From contig CADCIQ010000010.1 of the NCBI GenBank assembly GCA_902801425.1, positions 1 to 42,347 of the forward strand: a DNA stretch of 42,347 nt, in the 5' to 3' direction. Position numbers and translations under genes: made by a program. This DNA is from an uncultured Bacteroidales bacterium (GTDB lineage: Bacteria > Bacteroidota > Bacteroidia > Bacteroidales > Bacteroidaceae). The notes below the pieces were generated by a model that saw only the letters and a list, made by a program, of their open reading frames with translations, was not told the DNA's origin and ran no database searches. Each line of letters starts with the position of its first letter. The first letter of the stretch is position 1. Shown here piece by piece: positions 1 through 9,194 of the stretch.

Positions 1-16
1 TAAAGGAGTCACAACA

Positions 17-1261
17 ATGAAGCACATAATCATTTTGGGCGATGGAATGGCAGATAAGGCCATTGAAAAGCTCGGCGGAAAGACTCCGCTGCAGTTCGCC
101 AAGACTCCATACATGGACATGCTGGCAAAGATGGGACGTACAGGTCGCCTCATCACCGTACCAGAGGGTTACAACCCAGGTTCGGAGGTTGCCAACACAG
201 CAATCCTCGGCTATGATCTCGACAAGGTTTACGAAGGTCGTGGACCTCTTGAGGCCGCTTCCATCGGCTATGAGATGGACTCATTGGATCTTGCACTTCG
301 CTGCAACATTATCTGCGTTCGCGAGGATGGCACTATAAAGACCCACAACGGCGGCAATCTCTCTACAGAGGATGCAGGTCCATTGATCGACCTTCTCAAC
401 GAGAAACTCGGCTCTGATCGTGTGAAATGGGTAAAAGGCATACAGTATCGCCATCTGCTCATCATCAACGGAGGTTCAAAGCATATCGTCTGCGCCCCAC
501 CCCATGATCATCCAAATGAGGCTTGGCGTCCGCTCCTTGTAAAGCCAGAAGCAGGCTGGGAGAATAAGCGTGAGGAAGGTCGTATGACCGCACAGGAAAC
601 CGCAGATCTGCTCAACGACCTTATCATCAAGTCGCAGGACATACTTCTCAACGCACCTCTCAACATCAAGCGTAAGGCAGAAGGCAAGGATCTCGCCAAT
701 ATCATCTGGCCTTGGAGCGGCGGCTATCGCCCTGCCATGCAGACTCTCAGCGAGATATATCCTTCGGTGAAATCGGGTGCTGTGGTATCTGCCGTTGACC
801 TCATTCGTGGTATCGGACACTATGCAGGTCTCGATATTATCGAGGTAGAAGGCGCTACAGGTCTTTGGGACACCAACTACGAGGGCAAGACAAAAGCTGC
901 ACTTGATGAACTCAAGAAGAAAGACTTCGTATTCCTCCATGTAGAGGCAAGTGACGAGGCAGGACACGATGGTGAGGTGGATTTGAAGGTAAAGACCATT
1001 GAGAACCTTGATTCACGCATGATAGGTCCTATCTACGAAGAGGTAAAGACATGGGACGAGCCTGTGTGCATCGCTATCCTACCCGACCATTTCACCCCTG
1101 TGGAGCTTCGCGTACATGTTGGCGAGCCAGTACCGTTCATCATCTACTATCCAGGCATAGAGCCTGACGATACACAGGTTTATGATGAGGTTTCCTGCGT
1201 GACAGGTAGCTACGGCATCCTGAAGCTTCAGGAGTTCATGCAAACAATAATGAAATACTAA
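17..1261 (+). CDS. ApgM-like phosphoglycerate mutase family protein, probable alternative homoserine kinase
   Basis: The 414-residue protein belongs to the archaeal-type cofactor-independent phosphoglycerate mutase (ApgM) group of the alkaline phosphatase superfamily. The metal-binding start HIIILGDGMAD, the segment NPGSEVANTAILG (about residues 55-67) and the late LPDHFTPVELRVH segment are visible. In Bacteroidetes this gene regularly lies between thrA and thrC while a classical thrB is missing, so comparative genomics has proposed it as a functional analogue of homoserine kinase. Here thrC starts 5 bases after its stop, which fits that proposal. A strong ribosome-binding site (AAAGGAG at 2-8) precedes the ATG. 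The TAA at 1-3 may be the stop of an upstream thrA, but that gene lies outside the window. Family membership is sure; the kinase role is inferred from context. Confidence 0.85.
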   Translation: MKHIIILGDGMADKAIEKLGGKTPLQFAKTPYMDMLAKMGRTGRLITVPEGYNPGSEVANTAILGYDLDKVYEGRGPLEAASIGYEMDSLDLALRCNIICVREDGTIKTHNGGNLSTEDAGPLIDLLNEKLGSDRVKWVKGIQYRHLLIINGGSKHIVCAPPHDHPNEAWRPLLVKPEAGWENKREEGRMTAQETADLLNDLIIKSQDILLNAPLNIKRKAEGKDLANIIWPWSGGYRPAMQTLSEIYPSVKSGAVVSAVDLIRGIGHYAGLDIIEVEGATGLWDTNYEGKTKAALDELKKKDFVFLHVEASDEAGHDGEVDLKVKTIENLDSRMIGPIYEEVKTWDEPVCIAILPDHFTPVELRVHVGEPVPFIIYYPGIEPDDTQVYDEVSCVTGSYGILKLQEFMQTIMKY

Positions 1262-1266
1262 ACAAG

Positions 1267-2598
1267 ATGAAATATTACAGCACCAATAAGAAAGCACCCG
1301 TTGCAACGCTTGAAAAGGCTGTTGTAAAGGGTTTGGCAGAGGATCGTGGCCTCTACATGCCAGAGAACATCAAAGCGCTCCCAAAGGAGTTCTTTGACAA
1401 CATCGACAAGATGTCGTTTCAGGAGATTGCATACACAGTTGCTGATGCATTCTTCGGTGAGGATGTTGACGCAGAGTCATTGAAGCAGATTGTGTATGAT
1501 ACTCTGCAGTTCGACTGTCCAATCGTTCCTGTTACGGAGAACATCTACACTCTCGAGCTTTTCCACGGCCCTACACTCGCATTCAAGGATGTAGGCGCAC
1601 GTTTCATGGCTCGTCTGCTCCAGTATTTCCTCAAGAAGGGCGGTGAATACGTAAGTTCTGCCTCTGCATCAGCAAAGGCTGGCGTAAACGTACTAGTTGC
1701 AACTTCTGGCGATACAGGTAGTGCCGTAGCCAACGGTTTCCTCGGTGTTGACGGCATCCATGTATATGTGCTCTATCCAAAGGGTAAGGTAAGTCCTATT
1801 CAGGAATGCCAGTTCACTACCCTCGGCAAGAACATAACAGCCGTTGAGGTTGACGGTGTATTCGACGATTGTCAGGCTCTCGTAAAGTCTGCTTTCATGG
1901 ACGCAGAGCTTAACGCTCACATGAAGCTGACATCGGCCAACTCAATCAATGTGGCTCGTTTCCTTCCACAGGCATTCTACTATTTCAATGCATATGCTCG
2001 CCTCAAGGCTCTCGGTAAGGCTGACCAGATGGTAGTATGCGTGCCTTCTGGAAACTTCGGTAACATCTGCGCTGCCCTCTTCGGACACAGGATGGGACTC
2101 CCTGTTAAGCGCTTCATAGCAGCAAACAATGCCAACGATATTTTCTTCAAGTATCTCCAGACAGGCAAGTACGAGCCAAAGGCTTCACTCGCAACATTGG
2201 CAAATGCAATGGACGTGGGCGATCCTTCAAACTTCGCTCGTATCTACGACCTTTACGAAGGCAAGCACGAGACTATCACAAGCCTCATCAGCGGTGCAAC
2301 TTACAAGGACGAGCAGATTGCAGCTACTATGAAGCAATGCTTTAACGAGACAGACTATATTCTTGATCCTCATGGAGCTTGCGGTTATCAGGCTCTCAAG
2401 GAACAGCTTCAAGATGGTGAGGTTGGCGTATTCTGCGAGACTGCCCATCCTGCCAAGTTCAAGGAGAAGGTTGACGCTATCCTCGGAAGCGACATCGAGA
2501 TACCTGCCCGCCTTCAGGAGTTCATGAAGGGCACTAAGCAGAGTGTCAGCATGACAAAGGATTTCGAGTCATTCAAGGCATTCCTTCTTAACGAATAA
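1267..2598 (+). CDS. thrC: Threonine synthase
   Basis: The 443-residue PLP enzyme converts O-phosphohomoserine to threonine, the last step of the pathway. The N-terminal YYSTNKKAPVATLEKAVVKG is typical of the long threonine synthases of the E. coli/yeast type. The PLP lysine lies in LAFKDVGARF (about K107), and ATSGDTGSAVANGF is the phosphate-binding loop. Length is usual for the family. It follows the ApgM-like gene by 5 bases and is clearly co-transcribed with it. A heptad-type inverted repeat follows the stop. Confidence 0.97.
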   Translation: MKYYSTNKKAPVATLEKAVVKGLAEDRGLYMPENIKALPKEFFDNIDKMSFQEIAYTVADAFFGEDVDAESLKQIVYDTLQFDCPIVPVTENIYTLELFHGPTLAFKDVGARFMARLLQYFLKKGGEYVSSASASAKAGVNVLVATSGDTGSAVANGFLGVDGIHVYVLYPKGKVSPIQECQFTTLGKNITAVEVDGVFDDCQALVKSAFMDAELNAHMKLTSANSINVARFLPQAFYYFNAYARLKALGKADQMVVCVPSGNFGNICAALFGHRMGLPVKRFIAANNANDIFFKYLQTGKYEPKASLATLANAMDVGDPSNFARIYDLYEGKHETITSLISGATYKDEQIAATMKQCFNETDYILDPHGACGYQALKEQLQDGEVGVFCETAHPAKFKEKVDAILGSDIEIPARLQEFMKGTKQSVSMTKDFESFKAFLLNE

Positions 2599-2606
2599 AT
2601 CAATAA

Positions 2607-2680
2607 ATGAACAATGAAAAATGAAAAATTAGAAATGCAAATTACATTTTATGATTTTTCATTTTTCATTTTTAAATTTT
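2607..2680. repeat. 7-bp-period inverted repeat between thrC and addA
   Basis: The left arm has heptads ATGAACA, ATGAAAA, ATGAAAA. The right arm has TTTTTCA repeats that are its reverse complement. About 25 bases lie between them. It starts 9 bases after the thrC stop. It is AT-only, so it is a weak candidate for a transcription terminator or a 3'-end stabilising hairpin. Confidence 0.8.
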
Positions 2681-2695
2681 AATCCTCACTAACCT

Positions 2696-5600
2696 ATGCA
2701 ACCCTTAACAGTCTATAAGGCCAGTGCCGGCAGCGGTAAGACATTCACACTTGCCGTAGAATTTATCAAACTGCTCATTCTGAACCCTCGTAAATACGAG
2801 AATATCCTAGCCGTGACCTTCACCAACAAGGCAACGGAAGAGATGAAACATCGTATAGTAAGCCAGCTATACGGACTTTCACATGGCCTTAAAAGCAGCG
2901 ATTCATATCTGAAGAAGATAACGACGGAACTCGATGTTTCCGAGGATTTCGTGCGCAAGAATGCAGATATAGCACTCCATAACCTCCTGCACAACTACAA
3001 CCAGTTCCGTGTCCAGACCATCGATGCCTTCTTCCAGAGCATACTCCGCAATATGGTGAAGGAACTCGGTCTTGGTAATAACCTCCGTATATCCCTCAAC
3101 GATAGTCAGGTTATTTCCGAGGCTGTTGACTCCATCATGGAGACTCTCGACAAGGACAAGGCGCTTATGTCGTGGATCATCGAGTATGTAAACGAGCGCA
3201 TGGATGATCAGAAGTCATGGGATATTACAGGAGAGGTAAAGTCATTCGGAATGAACCTCAGTAAGGAGTTCTTCAAAAGTAATGAGCACCTGCTAAAGTC
3301 TATCGCGAATGACAAAGACTTCTTCTCGCGCTATAAAAAGGCAATGACAGCCATTATAAGGGGCGCAGAGGCTCATTTCAAGGAGTGTGGTGAGTATTTC
3401 CTCACGATGCTATCAAACGCAGGCTACAGCGCCACAGATCTCGCCTTTGGCAAAACTGGCGTTGCGGGCTATTTCCTCAAGCTCAAAGATGGTGATTTCG
3501 TCAAAGACAATATCGTAGGTGCACGTGTTCTGGCTGCAATGAACGATCCGATGAAATGGGGAACAAAGAAGAACGCAAGCGAAATAGCACCTTTGGCAGA
3601 AAGTCTGCTAATCCCCTACCTCATCGGAATTGAGAAGGAACGTCAGGCTGAAGTTCCGAAAGTACGCTCTGCCATCATCACCTTGAAGAACATCAATAAG
3701 ATGCGCCTGTTGTTCAGCATCCGCGAGGAAATGGATAGGCTGAACAAGGAAAATGCGCGTTTCATGCTCTCCAACACCCAGATGGTGCTTAGTCAGATGA
3801 TACAGGAGGACACCAATATCGCTCCGTTCATCTATGAAAAGATCGGGGCATACCTCCAGCATATCATGATTGACGAGTTCCAGGACACGAGTACCGTGCA
3901 GTGGAAGAACTTCAAGGTGCTGCTCGAAAACTGCATGGCAGGAAACGAAGACAATCCTCAGAACGAGGGTGCGATAAACAACCTTATCGTGGGCGATGTG
4001 AAGCAGAGCATATACCGTTTCCGTTCTGGAGACTGGCGATTGCTCAATGGTATTGAGCATGAATTCGGAGATGGAATGATAAAGATTCAGCCACTTGCAA
4101 CAAACTGGCGTTCAGAGCGTAATATCATTTCGTTCAACAATCACTTCTTTAAGCAAGTATGCAATATAGAGGCTGATAATATTATGCCACAGGATGCAAT
4201 GGCGCAGCAGGAATTCATTGAAGCAAACAACCTCTCTGCCGAGGCTGCACAGCGGATGAACACCTACGCAGAGGCTCTGCGCCATGCATACGATGATGTG
4301 GCACAGGATATCCCCGACTTCAAGCCAAATCGTGGTCTTGTGCGTGTAGAAATGCTCCCAGAAGAACGTGGTGCTTTCGTAGAGGCGGCAAAGATACGCA
4401 CACTCGACTACATCCAAAGCCTTATAACGCAGGGAGTCAAGCCAAGCGAGATTGCGATACTCGTCCGTTTCAACCATGAGGCATCAGATATCGCCCAGTA
4501 TTTCGCAGAAAACGCACCAGAACTGAGCATCGTCTCTGAACAGGCATTCACACTTGAGGCTTCCCCATTGGTTACAATGATTATATCAATGCTGCGCCTT
4601 CTTCGCAATGCCAACGATAAACAGGCGGAAATAACCCTCGTGAAGCTCTACATCGCCTATATCCTTCGTGAAGACCTTACGGACGGTAGCATACTCACAT
4701 CCGAAAATGCTTTCCAGACCTATCTTCCAAAGGAGACATCAAGCGAGGAGGCAATGGAACAGATGCGCTCTATGTCGCTCTATGAACTTTCCGAGTACAT
4801 CTACCGTATGCTCTGCCTCTCCAAGCTTGAAGGTCAGGCTCCATACGCCACGGCTTTCTTCGATGGTTTGAAGAAATACATGGAGGACAACATTGCTACA
4901 ATCGAGGAATTCCTTGACTACTGGGATAGCGAACTCCATAGCAAGGCAATATCCGTTGGAAGCGGCGACAGCATACGCATCATCACCATACACAAGAGTA
5001 AGGGACTTGAGTTCAGACACCTCGTAATGCCTTTCTGTAACTGGAATATGGCATCACGACATACAGAGACGCTTTGGTGCACTATCAACGAGCAACCGTT
5101 CTCCGACCTTCCTTTCATCCCTGTTGACTACACAAGCCGTACAAGTCTCCAGAACTCTATCTACGAGCCTTACGGCATAGAGGAATGGATGCAGGGAATC
5201 GTTGACAACCTCAATCTTCTCTATGTGGCATTCACACGCGCAGGACGCTCTCTCTTCGTTATTGGCAGTGAATATGCCAAGGAAGACAATCGTTCATACG
5301 CCCTTATCGATGCATTGCGCAGAATTGCCGATTCCAACGAACTTGAAGGCTGTTCTTTCGAGGATAACACATCCGATAAAGATCAAGAGAATGCCTCTCC
5401 TTCCATCTTCACCTTCGGAGAGCACTATTTCGAAGACAAGGAGGAAAAGGGCAAGGAATCCGACAACGTATTCGAGTGCACCCCAACGGCAATCCCTGTA
5501 AGCATTGAAAGCTACGACTCTGAGAACATCTCTTTCCGTCAGAGTAACAAGAGTCGTGAGTTTGCAGCAGATACCCTTAATGATGATGACAGCAAGCGAT

Positions 5601-6037
5601 ACACAACTATGGGCTCTATCATGCACATGCTCTTCTCTCGCATCCACACCACTGCCGACATCGACAAGGAACTGCGCCAGTTCGAGTTTGACGGTGTGAT
5701 TTACGATGAAACCATAACCGCTGAGGAACTACGCAGAGAGTTAAAGCAGAAGTTCAGCAACGCAATCGTATCTTCTTGGTTTTCCGATAAATGGACGGTA
5801 TTCAACGAGTGTAACATCATGCAGCTCAAGGATGGAAAGATAGTGGAAGACCGTCCTGACCGCGTAATAACCGACGACAACGAGACAATAGTCATCGACT
5901 ATAAGTTCGGACATAAGAATGCCGCCTATAACAAGCAGGTACAGCGTTATATGAACCTCATGCAGCAAATGGGCTACCCTAACGTAAAGGGCTATCTCTG
6001 GTACGTCAATCTTGACGAAATCGAGAGTGTGGTTTAG
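2696..6037 (+). CDS. addA: UvrD/RecB-type helicase-nuclease (AddA-like)
   Basis: The 1113-residue protein is a superfamily 1A helicase fused to a C-terminal PD-(D/E)XK nuclease, the AddA subunit of the Bacteroidetes AddAB complex that resects double-strand ends for RecA-dependent repair. The Walker A KASAGSGKT is at residues 8-16, Walker B MIDEFQDTS at about 391-399, motif V/VI regions IHKSKGLEF (about 763) and LLYVAFTRAG (about 841), and the nuclease motif IVIDYKFG near 1063. It is followed by addB on the same strand. The last two codons and the stop TAG lie inside a 14-bp repeat array (6032-6073), so the C-terminus may have been reset by the repeat. No clear promoter was seen in the 97-base upstream gap. 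Confidence 0.92.
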   Translation: MQPLTVYKASAGSGKTFTLAVEFIKLLILNPRKYENILAVTFTNKATEEMKHRIVSQLYGLSHGLKSSDSYLKKITTELDVSEDFVRKNADIALHNLLHNYNQFRVQTIDAFFQSILRNMVKELGLGNNLRISLNDSQVISEAVDSIMETLDKDKALMSWIIEYVNERMDDQKSWDITGEVKSFGMNLSKEFFKSNEHLLKSIANDKDFFSRYKKAMTAIIRGAEAHFKECGEYFLTMLSNAGYSATDLAFGKTGVAGYFLKLKDGDFVKDNIVGARVLAAMNDPMKWGTKKNASEIAPLAESLLIPYLIGIEKERQAEVPKVRSAIITLKNINKMRLLFSIREEMDRLNKENARFMLSNTQMVLSQMIQEDTNIAPFIYEKIGAYLQHIMIDEFQDTSTVQWKNFKVLLENCMAGNEDNPQNEGAINNLIVGDVKQSIYRFRSGDWRLLNGIEHEFGDGMIKIQPLATNWRSERNIISFNNHFFKQVCNIEADNIMPQDAMAQQEFIEANNLSAEAAQRMNTYAEALRHAYDDVAQDIPDFKPNRGLVRVEMLPEERGAFVEAAKIRTLDYIQSLITQGVKPSEIAILVRFNHEASDIAQYFAENAPELSIVSEQAFTLEASPLVTMIISMLRLLRNANDKQAEITLVKLYIAYILREDLTDGSILTSENAFQTYLPKETSSEEAMEQMRSMSLYELSEYIYRMLCLSKLEGQAPYATAFFDGLKKYMEDNIATIEEFLDYWDSELHSKAISVGSGDSIRIITIHKSKGLEFRHLVMPFCNWNMASRHTETLWCTINEQPFSDLPFIPVDYTSRTSLQNSIYEPYGIEEWMQGIVDNLNLLYVAFTRAGRSLFVIGSEYAKEDNRSYALIDALRRIADSNELEGCSFEDNTSDKDQENASPSIFTFGEHYFEDKEEKGKESDNVFECTPTAIPVSIESYDSENISFRQSNKSREFAADTLNDDDSKRYTTMGSIMHMLFSRIHTTADIDKELRQFEFDGVIYDETITAEELRRELKQKFSNAIVSSWFSDKWTVFNECNIMQLKDGKIVEDRPDRVITDDNETIVIDYKFGHKNAAYNKQVQRYMNLMQQMGYPNVKGYLWYVNLDEIESVV

Positions 6038-6073
6038 AGTTTAGTGTTTAGAGTTTAGTGTTTAGAGTTTAGT
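6032..6073. repeat. 14-bp repeat, three perfect copies (six 7-bp units), overlapping the addA stop
   Basis: GTTTAGAGTTTAGT occurs three times without a gap (6032-6045, 6046-6059, 6060-6073). Each copy is two heptads, GTTTAGA and GTTTAGT. The addA stop TAG (6035-6037) lies in the first copy, and every unit brings further TAG triplets. Confidence 0.95.
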
Positions 6074-6105
6074 AAATAGGGGCTAAGCCCTTTCGCGTCA
6101 GGCAT

Positions 6106-6135
6106 GTTAATTATTAATTATTTAATTGTTAATTT
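6106..6135. repeat. TTAATTA heptad run upstream of addB
   Basis: About four units of the TTAATTA/TTAATTG/TTAATTT kind end 6 bases before the addB ATG. There is no Shine-Dalgarno-like sequence, so this AT-rich run forms the addB leader. Confidence 0.7.
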
Positions 6136-6141
6136 CCCACT

Positions 6142-9066
6142 ATGAAGTCCTTCCTGAACATAGTAGCACAAGATATACTCGCTAAGTACGGCACAAACCT
6201 ATCCGAAGTGGTTGTTGTATTCCCGAACAAGCGAGCATCCCTTTTCCTCAATGAGGAACTAATAAAGCTCTCCGACGGCAAGCCTGTCTGGAGTCCTAAG
6301 TACATGACCATTAGCGAGCTATTCCGTTCGCAGAGCCAGCTCGTCGTTGCCGACCAGATAAAACTCGTATGCGAACTTTACAAGCATTACGCGGAAAAGA
6401 CCGGAACCACCGAGACTCTCGATGATTTCTACGGCTGGGGCGAACTCATGCTTTCCGATTTCGACGACCTCGACAAGAACATGGGCGATGCTGAGCATAT
6501 CTTCGAAAACACCGATGAGATTCACTCGTATGACAGCGCCGACTATCTATCCGAAGACCAGAAAGAAGCCCTGAAGCGTTTCTTCTCCAACTTCAGCGAT
6601 GATGACTCTAAGGTGAAGCAGAACTTCGCACAGCTATGGAACAACCTCGGAAACATCTACACATCCTTCCGCGATAGTCTCCGTGCCCAAGGCATCGCAT
6701 ACGAGGGTATGCTATACCGCGATGTAGCCGAGGAATTAAAGTTATCCACCACCACCCACACCCCATCACCCACTACCCACTACCTGTTCGTAGGCTTCAA
6801 CCTTATCCAGCCTGTTGAACAAGAGCTTATGGCATACATGAAGCGTGAGGGCAAGGCTGCATTCTACTGGGATTACGACAACTACTATATGAAAGACGGC
6901 AATGAGGCTGGTCGCTATATCAAGTCCTATCTCTCTGCCTTCCCTAATGAGATAACGCTTCCAGAGGCTTTCAATAACTTCACTAACAAGCCAAACATCA
7001 CATATATCTCTGCATCTACGGAAGATATTCAGGCACGATATGTAAGCCAATGGCTAACGGAAGAGCGCATAAAGGCAGGCAAACGCACGGCAATCGTACT
7101 TTGCGACGAGAAACTGCTCCCTACCGTCCTCCATGCCCTTCCTGATAGCGTAAAGGACATCAACATAACTTCGGGCTACCCACTCCAACAGACTCTCATC
7201 GCAACGCTCGTAAAGCAGATTTTCATCCTCAAGCAGCGCGGCTCTTCTCGCATCAAGGGTGCTTTGCGACTGCATCAGGTGAACACAGTCCTGCATCATC
7301 CGTACATGAAATATATTTCTGATAATGCAGAAAGACTGATCACAGAGCTTAACGACGAGAAAAAGAAGGTGTTCTACCCTACTATCGAGGAACTGTCCCT
7401 TGACGAGCACCTTGCAAATATCTTCACTCCCATAAGCCATCACGACGAGGCTGCAACTCCACTCGAAGCACAACGTCTGCGTTGTCTCGACATCATAACG
7501 TGCATCTCGAAGGCAATACATCGCATAGCAACCTACTGTGCCGAGCCTGATCCTCTGATGCAGGAATCGCTATACCGTATGTATCAGATAATGAATCGCG
7601 TCAGCACGCTCATCGAATCCGAGGAACTCATCGTAAGCGATTCTTCCCTTCAAGGCATCCTCAACCAGATTATCCGCTCCACATCCGTGCCTTTCCACGG
7701 AGAGCCTATCATCGGTATTCAGGTAATGGGCGTACTCGAAACCCGTAACCTCGATTTCGACCACATGCTCATCCTCTCTGCCAACGAGGGTAACATACCG
7801 AAGAGCGTAAACGACTCTTCATTCATACCGCACGTAATACGCCGCGCATACGGTCTCACAACTATAGAGAACAAGATTGCTATCTATGCGTATTACTTCC
7901 ACCGAATGATGCAGAGAGCTACTGATGTATCAATCACCTACAACAACTCCACAAACGACACCAAGACCAACGAAATGTCGCGCTTCATGATGCAGCTCAT
8001 CGCAGAATCCAACCTAAAGATAAACATTGCCGAGATGACATCATCACTTCTCGTTGGCAAGACGGAGCGATGCGATGTACAGAAAAACAAAGAAGTCATC
8101 GAGAAGATGGAGCAGGAAAGTTCCATTTCACCGACAGCCGTAAACACCTACCTGCGCTGTCAGTTGCAGTATTTCTACAGGTTCGTGTGCGGAATCAACG
8201 ACAACACCGAAAGCGACGAGGAGGAAATGGACAACCGCGTATTCGGTCTTGTTTTCCATAAGGCTGCCGAAATCCTCTATACTCCCTTCAAGGGTAAGAG
8301 CGTAACCGAATCCACTATAGACGGTATGCTCAAGGATCCATCTATAATAGAACGTGCAATAGATGAAGGTTTCAAGGAGGAGCTGTTCTCTCTAAAGGAT
8401 GAAGAGGCAAAGAAGCGTCCGATGCCGACGCTCGACGGCACCCAGCTCATTCATCGTGAGATAATAAGGAAAATGCTGCGACAGCTTCTTGAATACGACA
8501 AGAAGAACTGTCCGATAACTATTGTAGATGTTGAGAAGAATATCTACGACTCTATCACCTTCGATACCGATCGTGGCCCTCGCACTCTGAAAATCAAAGG
8601 AATCATCGACCGTCTCGACATTGTGAAGAACGATAACGGACACCTCCAGATGCGTGTCGTTGACTACAAGACTGGTTCTCGCGAGCCTGGCAACGTGAAG
8701 TCGGTTAGTGATATTTTCACTCCTGAGGGTGCCAATTCAAATGCGCACACCGACTATTATCTCCAGACTCTTCTCTACTCTCGCATCCTTGCCCTCCCTA
8801 TGCAGGGCACACCACAGAACGGCACCAATCCTGTCGTTCCTGCCCTTCTCTACCCTCACCGCTCACAGGCGGAAAACTACGACCCTGTATTGAAGATTAA
8901 CAAGGAGAAAATCACGGATATCAAAGAATTTGCCACCGAATACAACGATGGCTTCATCCGTGTCCTGAAGGATATCTATGATTATTCCCGTCCTTTCGCT
9001 GCTACGCAGAATGCCGACCAATGCCCAAGATGTTTCTATAAGAACATTTGCGGAGTGCGGAAATAA
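6142..9066 (+). CDS. addB: AddB-like exonuclease subunit with PD-(D/E)XK domain and Fe-S cysteines
   Basis: The 974-residue protein is the partner of AddA. The C-terminal RecB-family nuclease carries VVDYKTGS (D about 841). Four cysteines fit the AddB iron-sulfur staple: one in YLRCQLQYF (about C673) and three in CPRCFYKNIC (about C961, C964, C970). The N-terminus (VVVVFPNKRASLFL) sits where Bacillus AddB has a Walker A motif, but no GxGKT is present, as in other Bacteroidetes homologues. Residues 202-214 (Ser-Thr-Thr-Thr-His and onward) are encoded by a 7-bp-period array inserted in frame. It starts 104 bases after addA and is followed by a bidirectional repeat shared with prmA. Confidence 0.9.
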   Translation: MKSFLNIVAQDILAKYGTNLSEVVVVFPNKRASLFLNEELIKLSDGKPVWSPKYMTISELFRSQSQLVVADQIKLVCELYKHYAEKTGTTETLDDFYGWGELMLSDFDDLDKNMGDAEHIFENTDEIHSYDSADYLSEDQKEALKRFFSNFSDDDSKVKQNFAQLWNNLGNIYTSFRDSLRAQGIAYEGMLYRDVAEELKLSTTTHTPSPTTHYLFVGFNLIQPVEQELMAYMKREGKAAFYWDYDNYYMKDGNEAGRYIKSYLSAFPNEITLPEAFNNFTNKPNITYISASTEDIQARYVSQWLTEERIKAGKRTAIVLCDEKLLPTVLHALPDSVKDINITSGYPLQQTLIATLVKQIFILKQRGSSRIKGALRLHQVNTVLHHPYMKYISDNAERLITELNDEKKKVFYPTIEELSLDEHLANIFTPISHHDEAATPLEAQRLRCLDIITCISKAIHRIATYCAEPDPLMQESLYRMYQIMNRVSTLIESEELIVSDSSLQGILNQIIRSTSVPFHGEPIIGIQVMGVLETRNLDFDHMLILSANEGNIPKSVNDSSFIPHVIRRAYGLTTIENKIAIYAYYFHRMMQRATDVSITYNNSTNDTKTNEMSRFMMQLIAESNLKINIAEMTSSLLVGKTERCDVQKNKEVIEKMEQESSISPTAVNTYLRCQLQYFYRFVCGINDNTESDEEEMDNRVFGLVFHKAAEILYTPFKGKSVTESTIDGMLKDPSIIERAIDEGFKEELFSLKDEEAKKRPMPTLDGTQLIHREIIRKMLRQLLEYDKKNCPITIVDVEKNIYDSITFDTDRGPRTLKIKGIIDRLDIVKNDNGHLQMRVVDYKTGSREPGNVKSVSDIFTPEGANSNAHTDYYLQTLLYSRILALPMQGTPQNGTNPVVPALLYPHRSQAENYDPVLKINKEKITDIKEFATEYNDGFIRVLKDIYDYSRPFAATQNADQCPRCFYKNICGVRK
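6746..6787 (+). repeat. In-frame 7-bp-period array inside addB
   Basis: Six heptads follow without a gap: CCACCAC, CACCCAC, ACCCCAT, CACCCAC, TACCCAC, TACCTGT. They encode a Ser/Thr/His/Pro-rich stretch (residues about 202-214). The unit resembles the CCAACAC array at 26900-26955 and, on the other strand, the array in miaA. Confidence 0.85.
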
Positions 9067-9067
9067 G

Positions 9068-9194
9068 TGAATAGTGAAAAGTGAATAATACTTAATACTG
9101 GTGGACACCGATATGAGTTTTTTACGATGATTTCCAATCGCGACAGCAGTATTTTTAACTAAGTATTATTCACTATTCACTTTTCACTATTCAT
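9068..9194. repeat. Heptad inverted repeat between convergent addB and prmA
   Basis: The left arm (9068-9101) has GTGAATA, GTGAAAA, GTGAATA, then ATACTTAATACTG. The right arm (9147-9194) is its reverse complement with one extra heptad. The right arm ends at the base before the prmA stop codon. It could terminate both genes, but it lacks the GC-rich stem and T-run of a classical terminator. Confidence 0.85.

Noticed and set aside
476-967. 163-codon ORF antisense to the ApgM-like gene
   Set aside because: Shadow of a well-supported gene with good ribosome-binding site and operon position.
2696-9066. Defence-system reading of addA/addB
   Set aside because: The motifs and gene order fit the housekeeping AddAB recombination complex; no further defence genes are adjacent.
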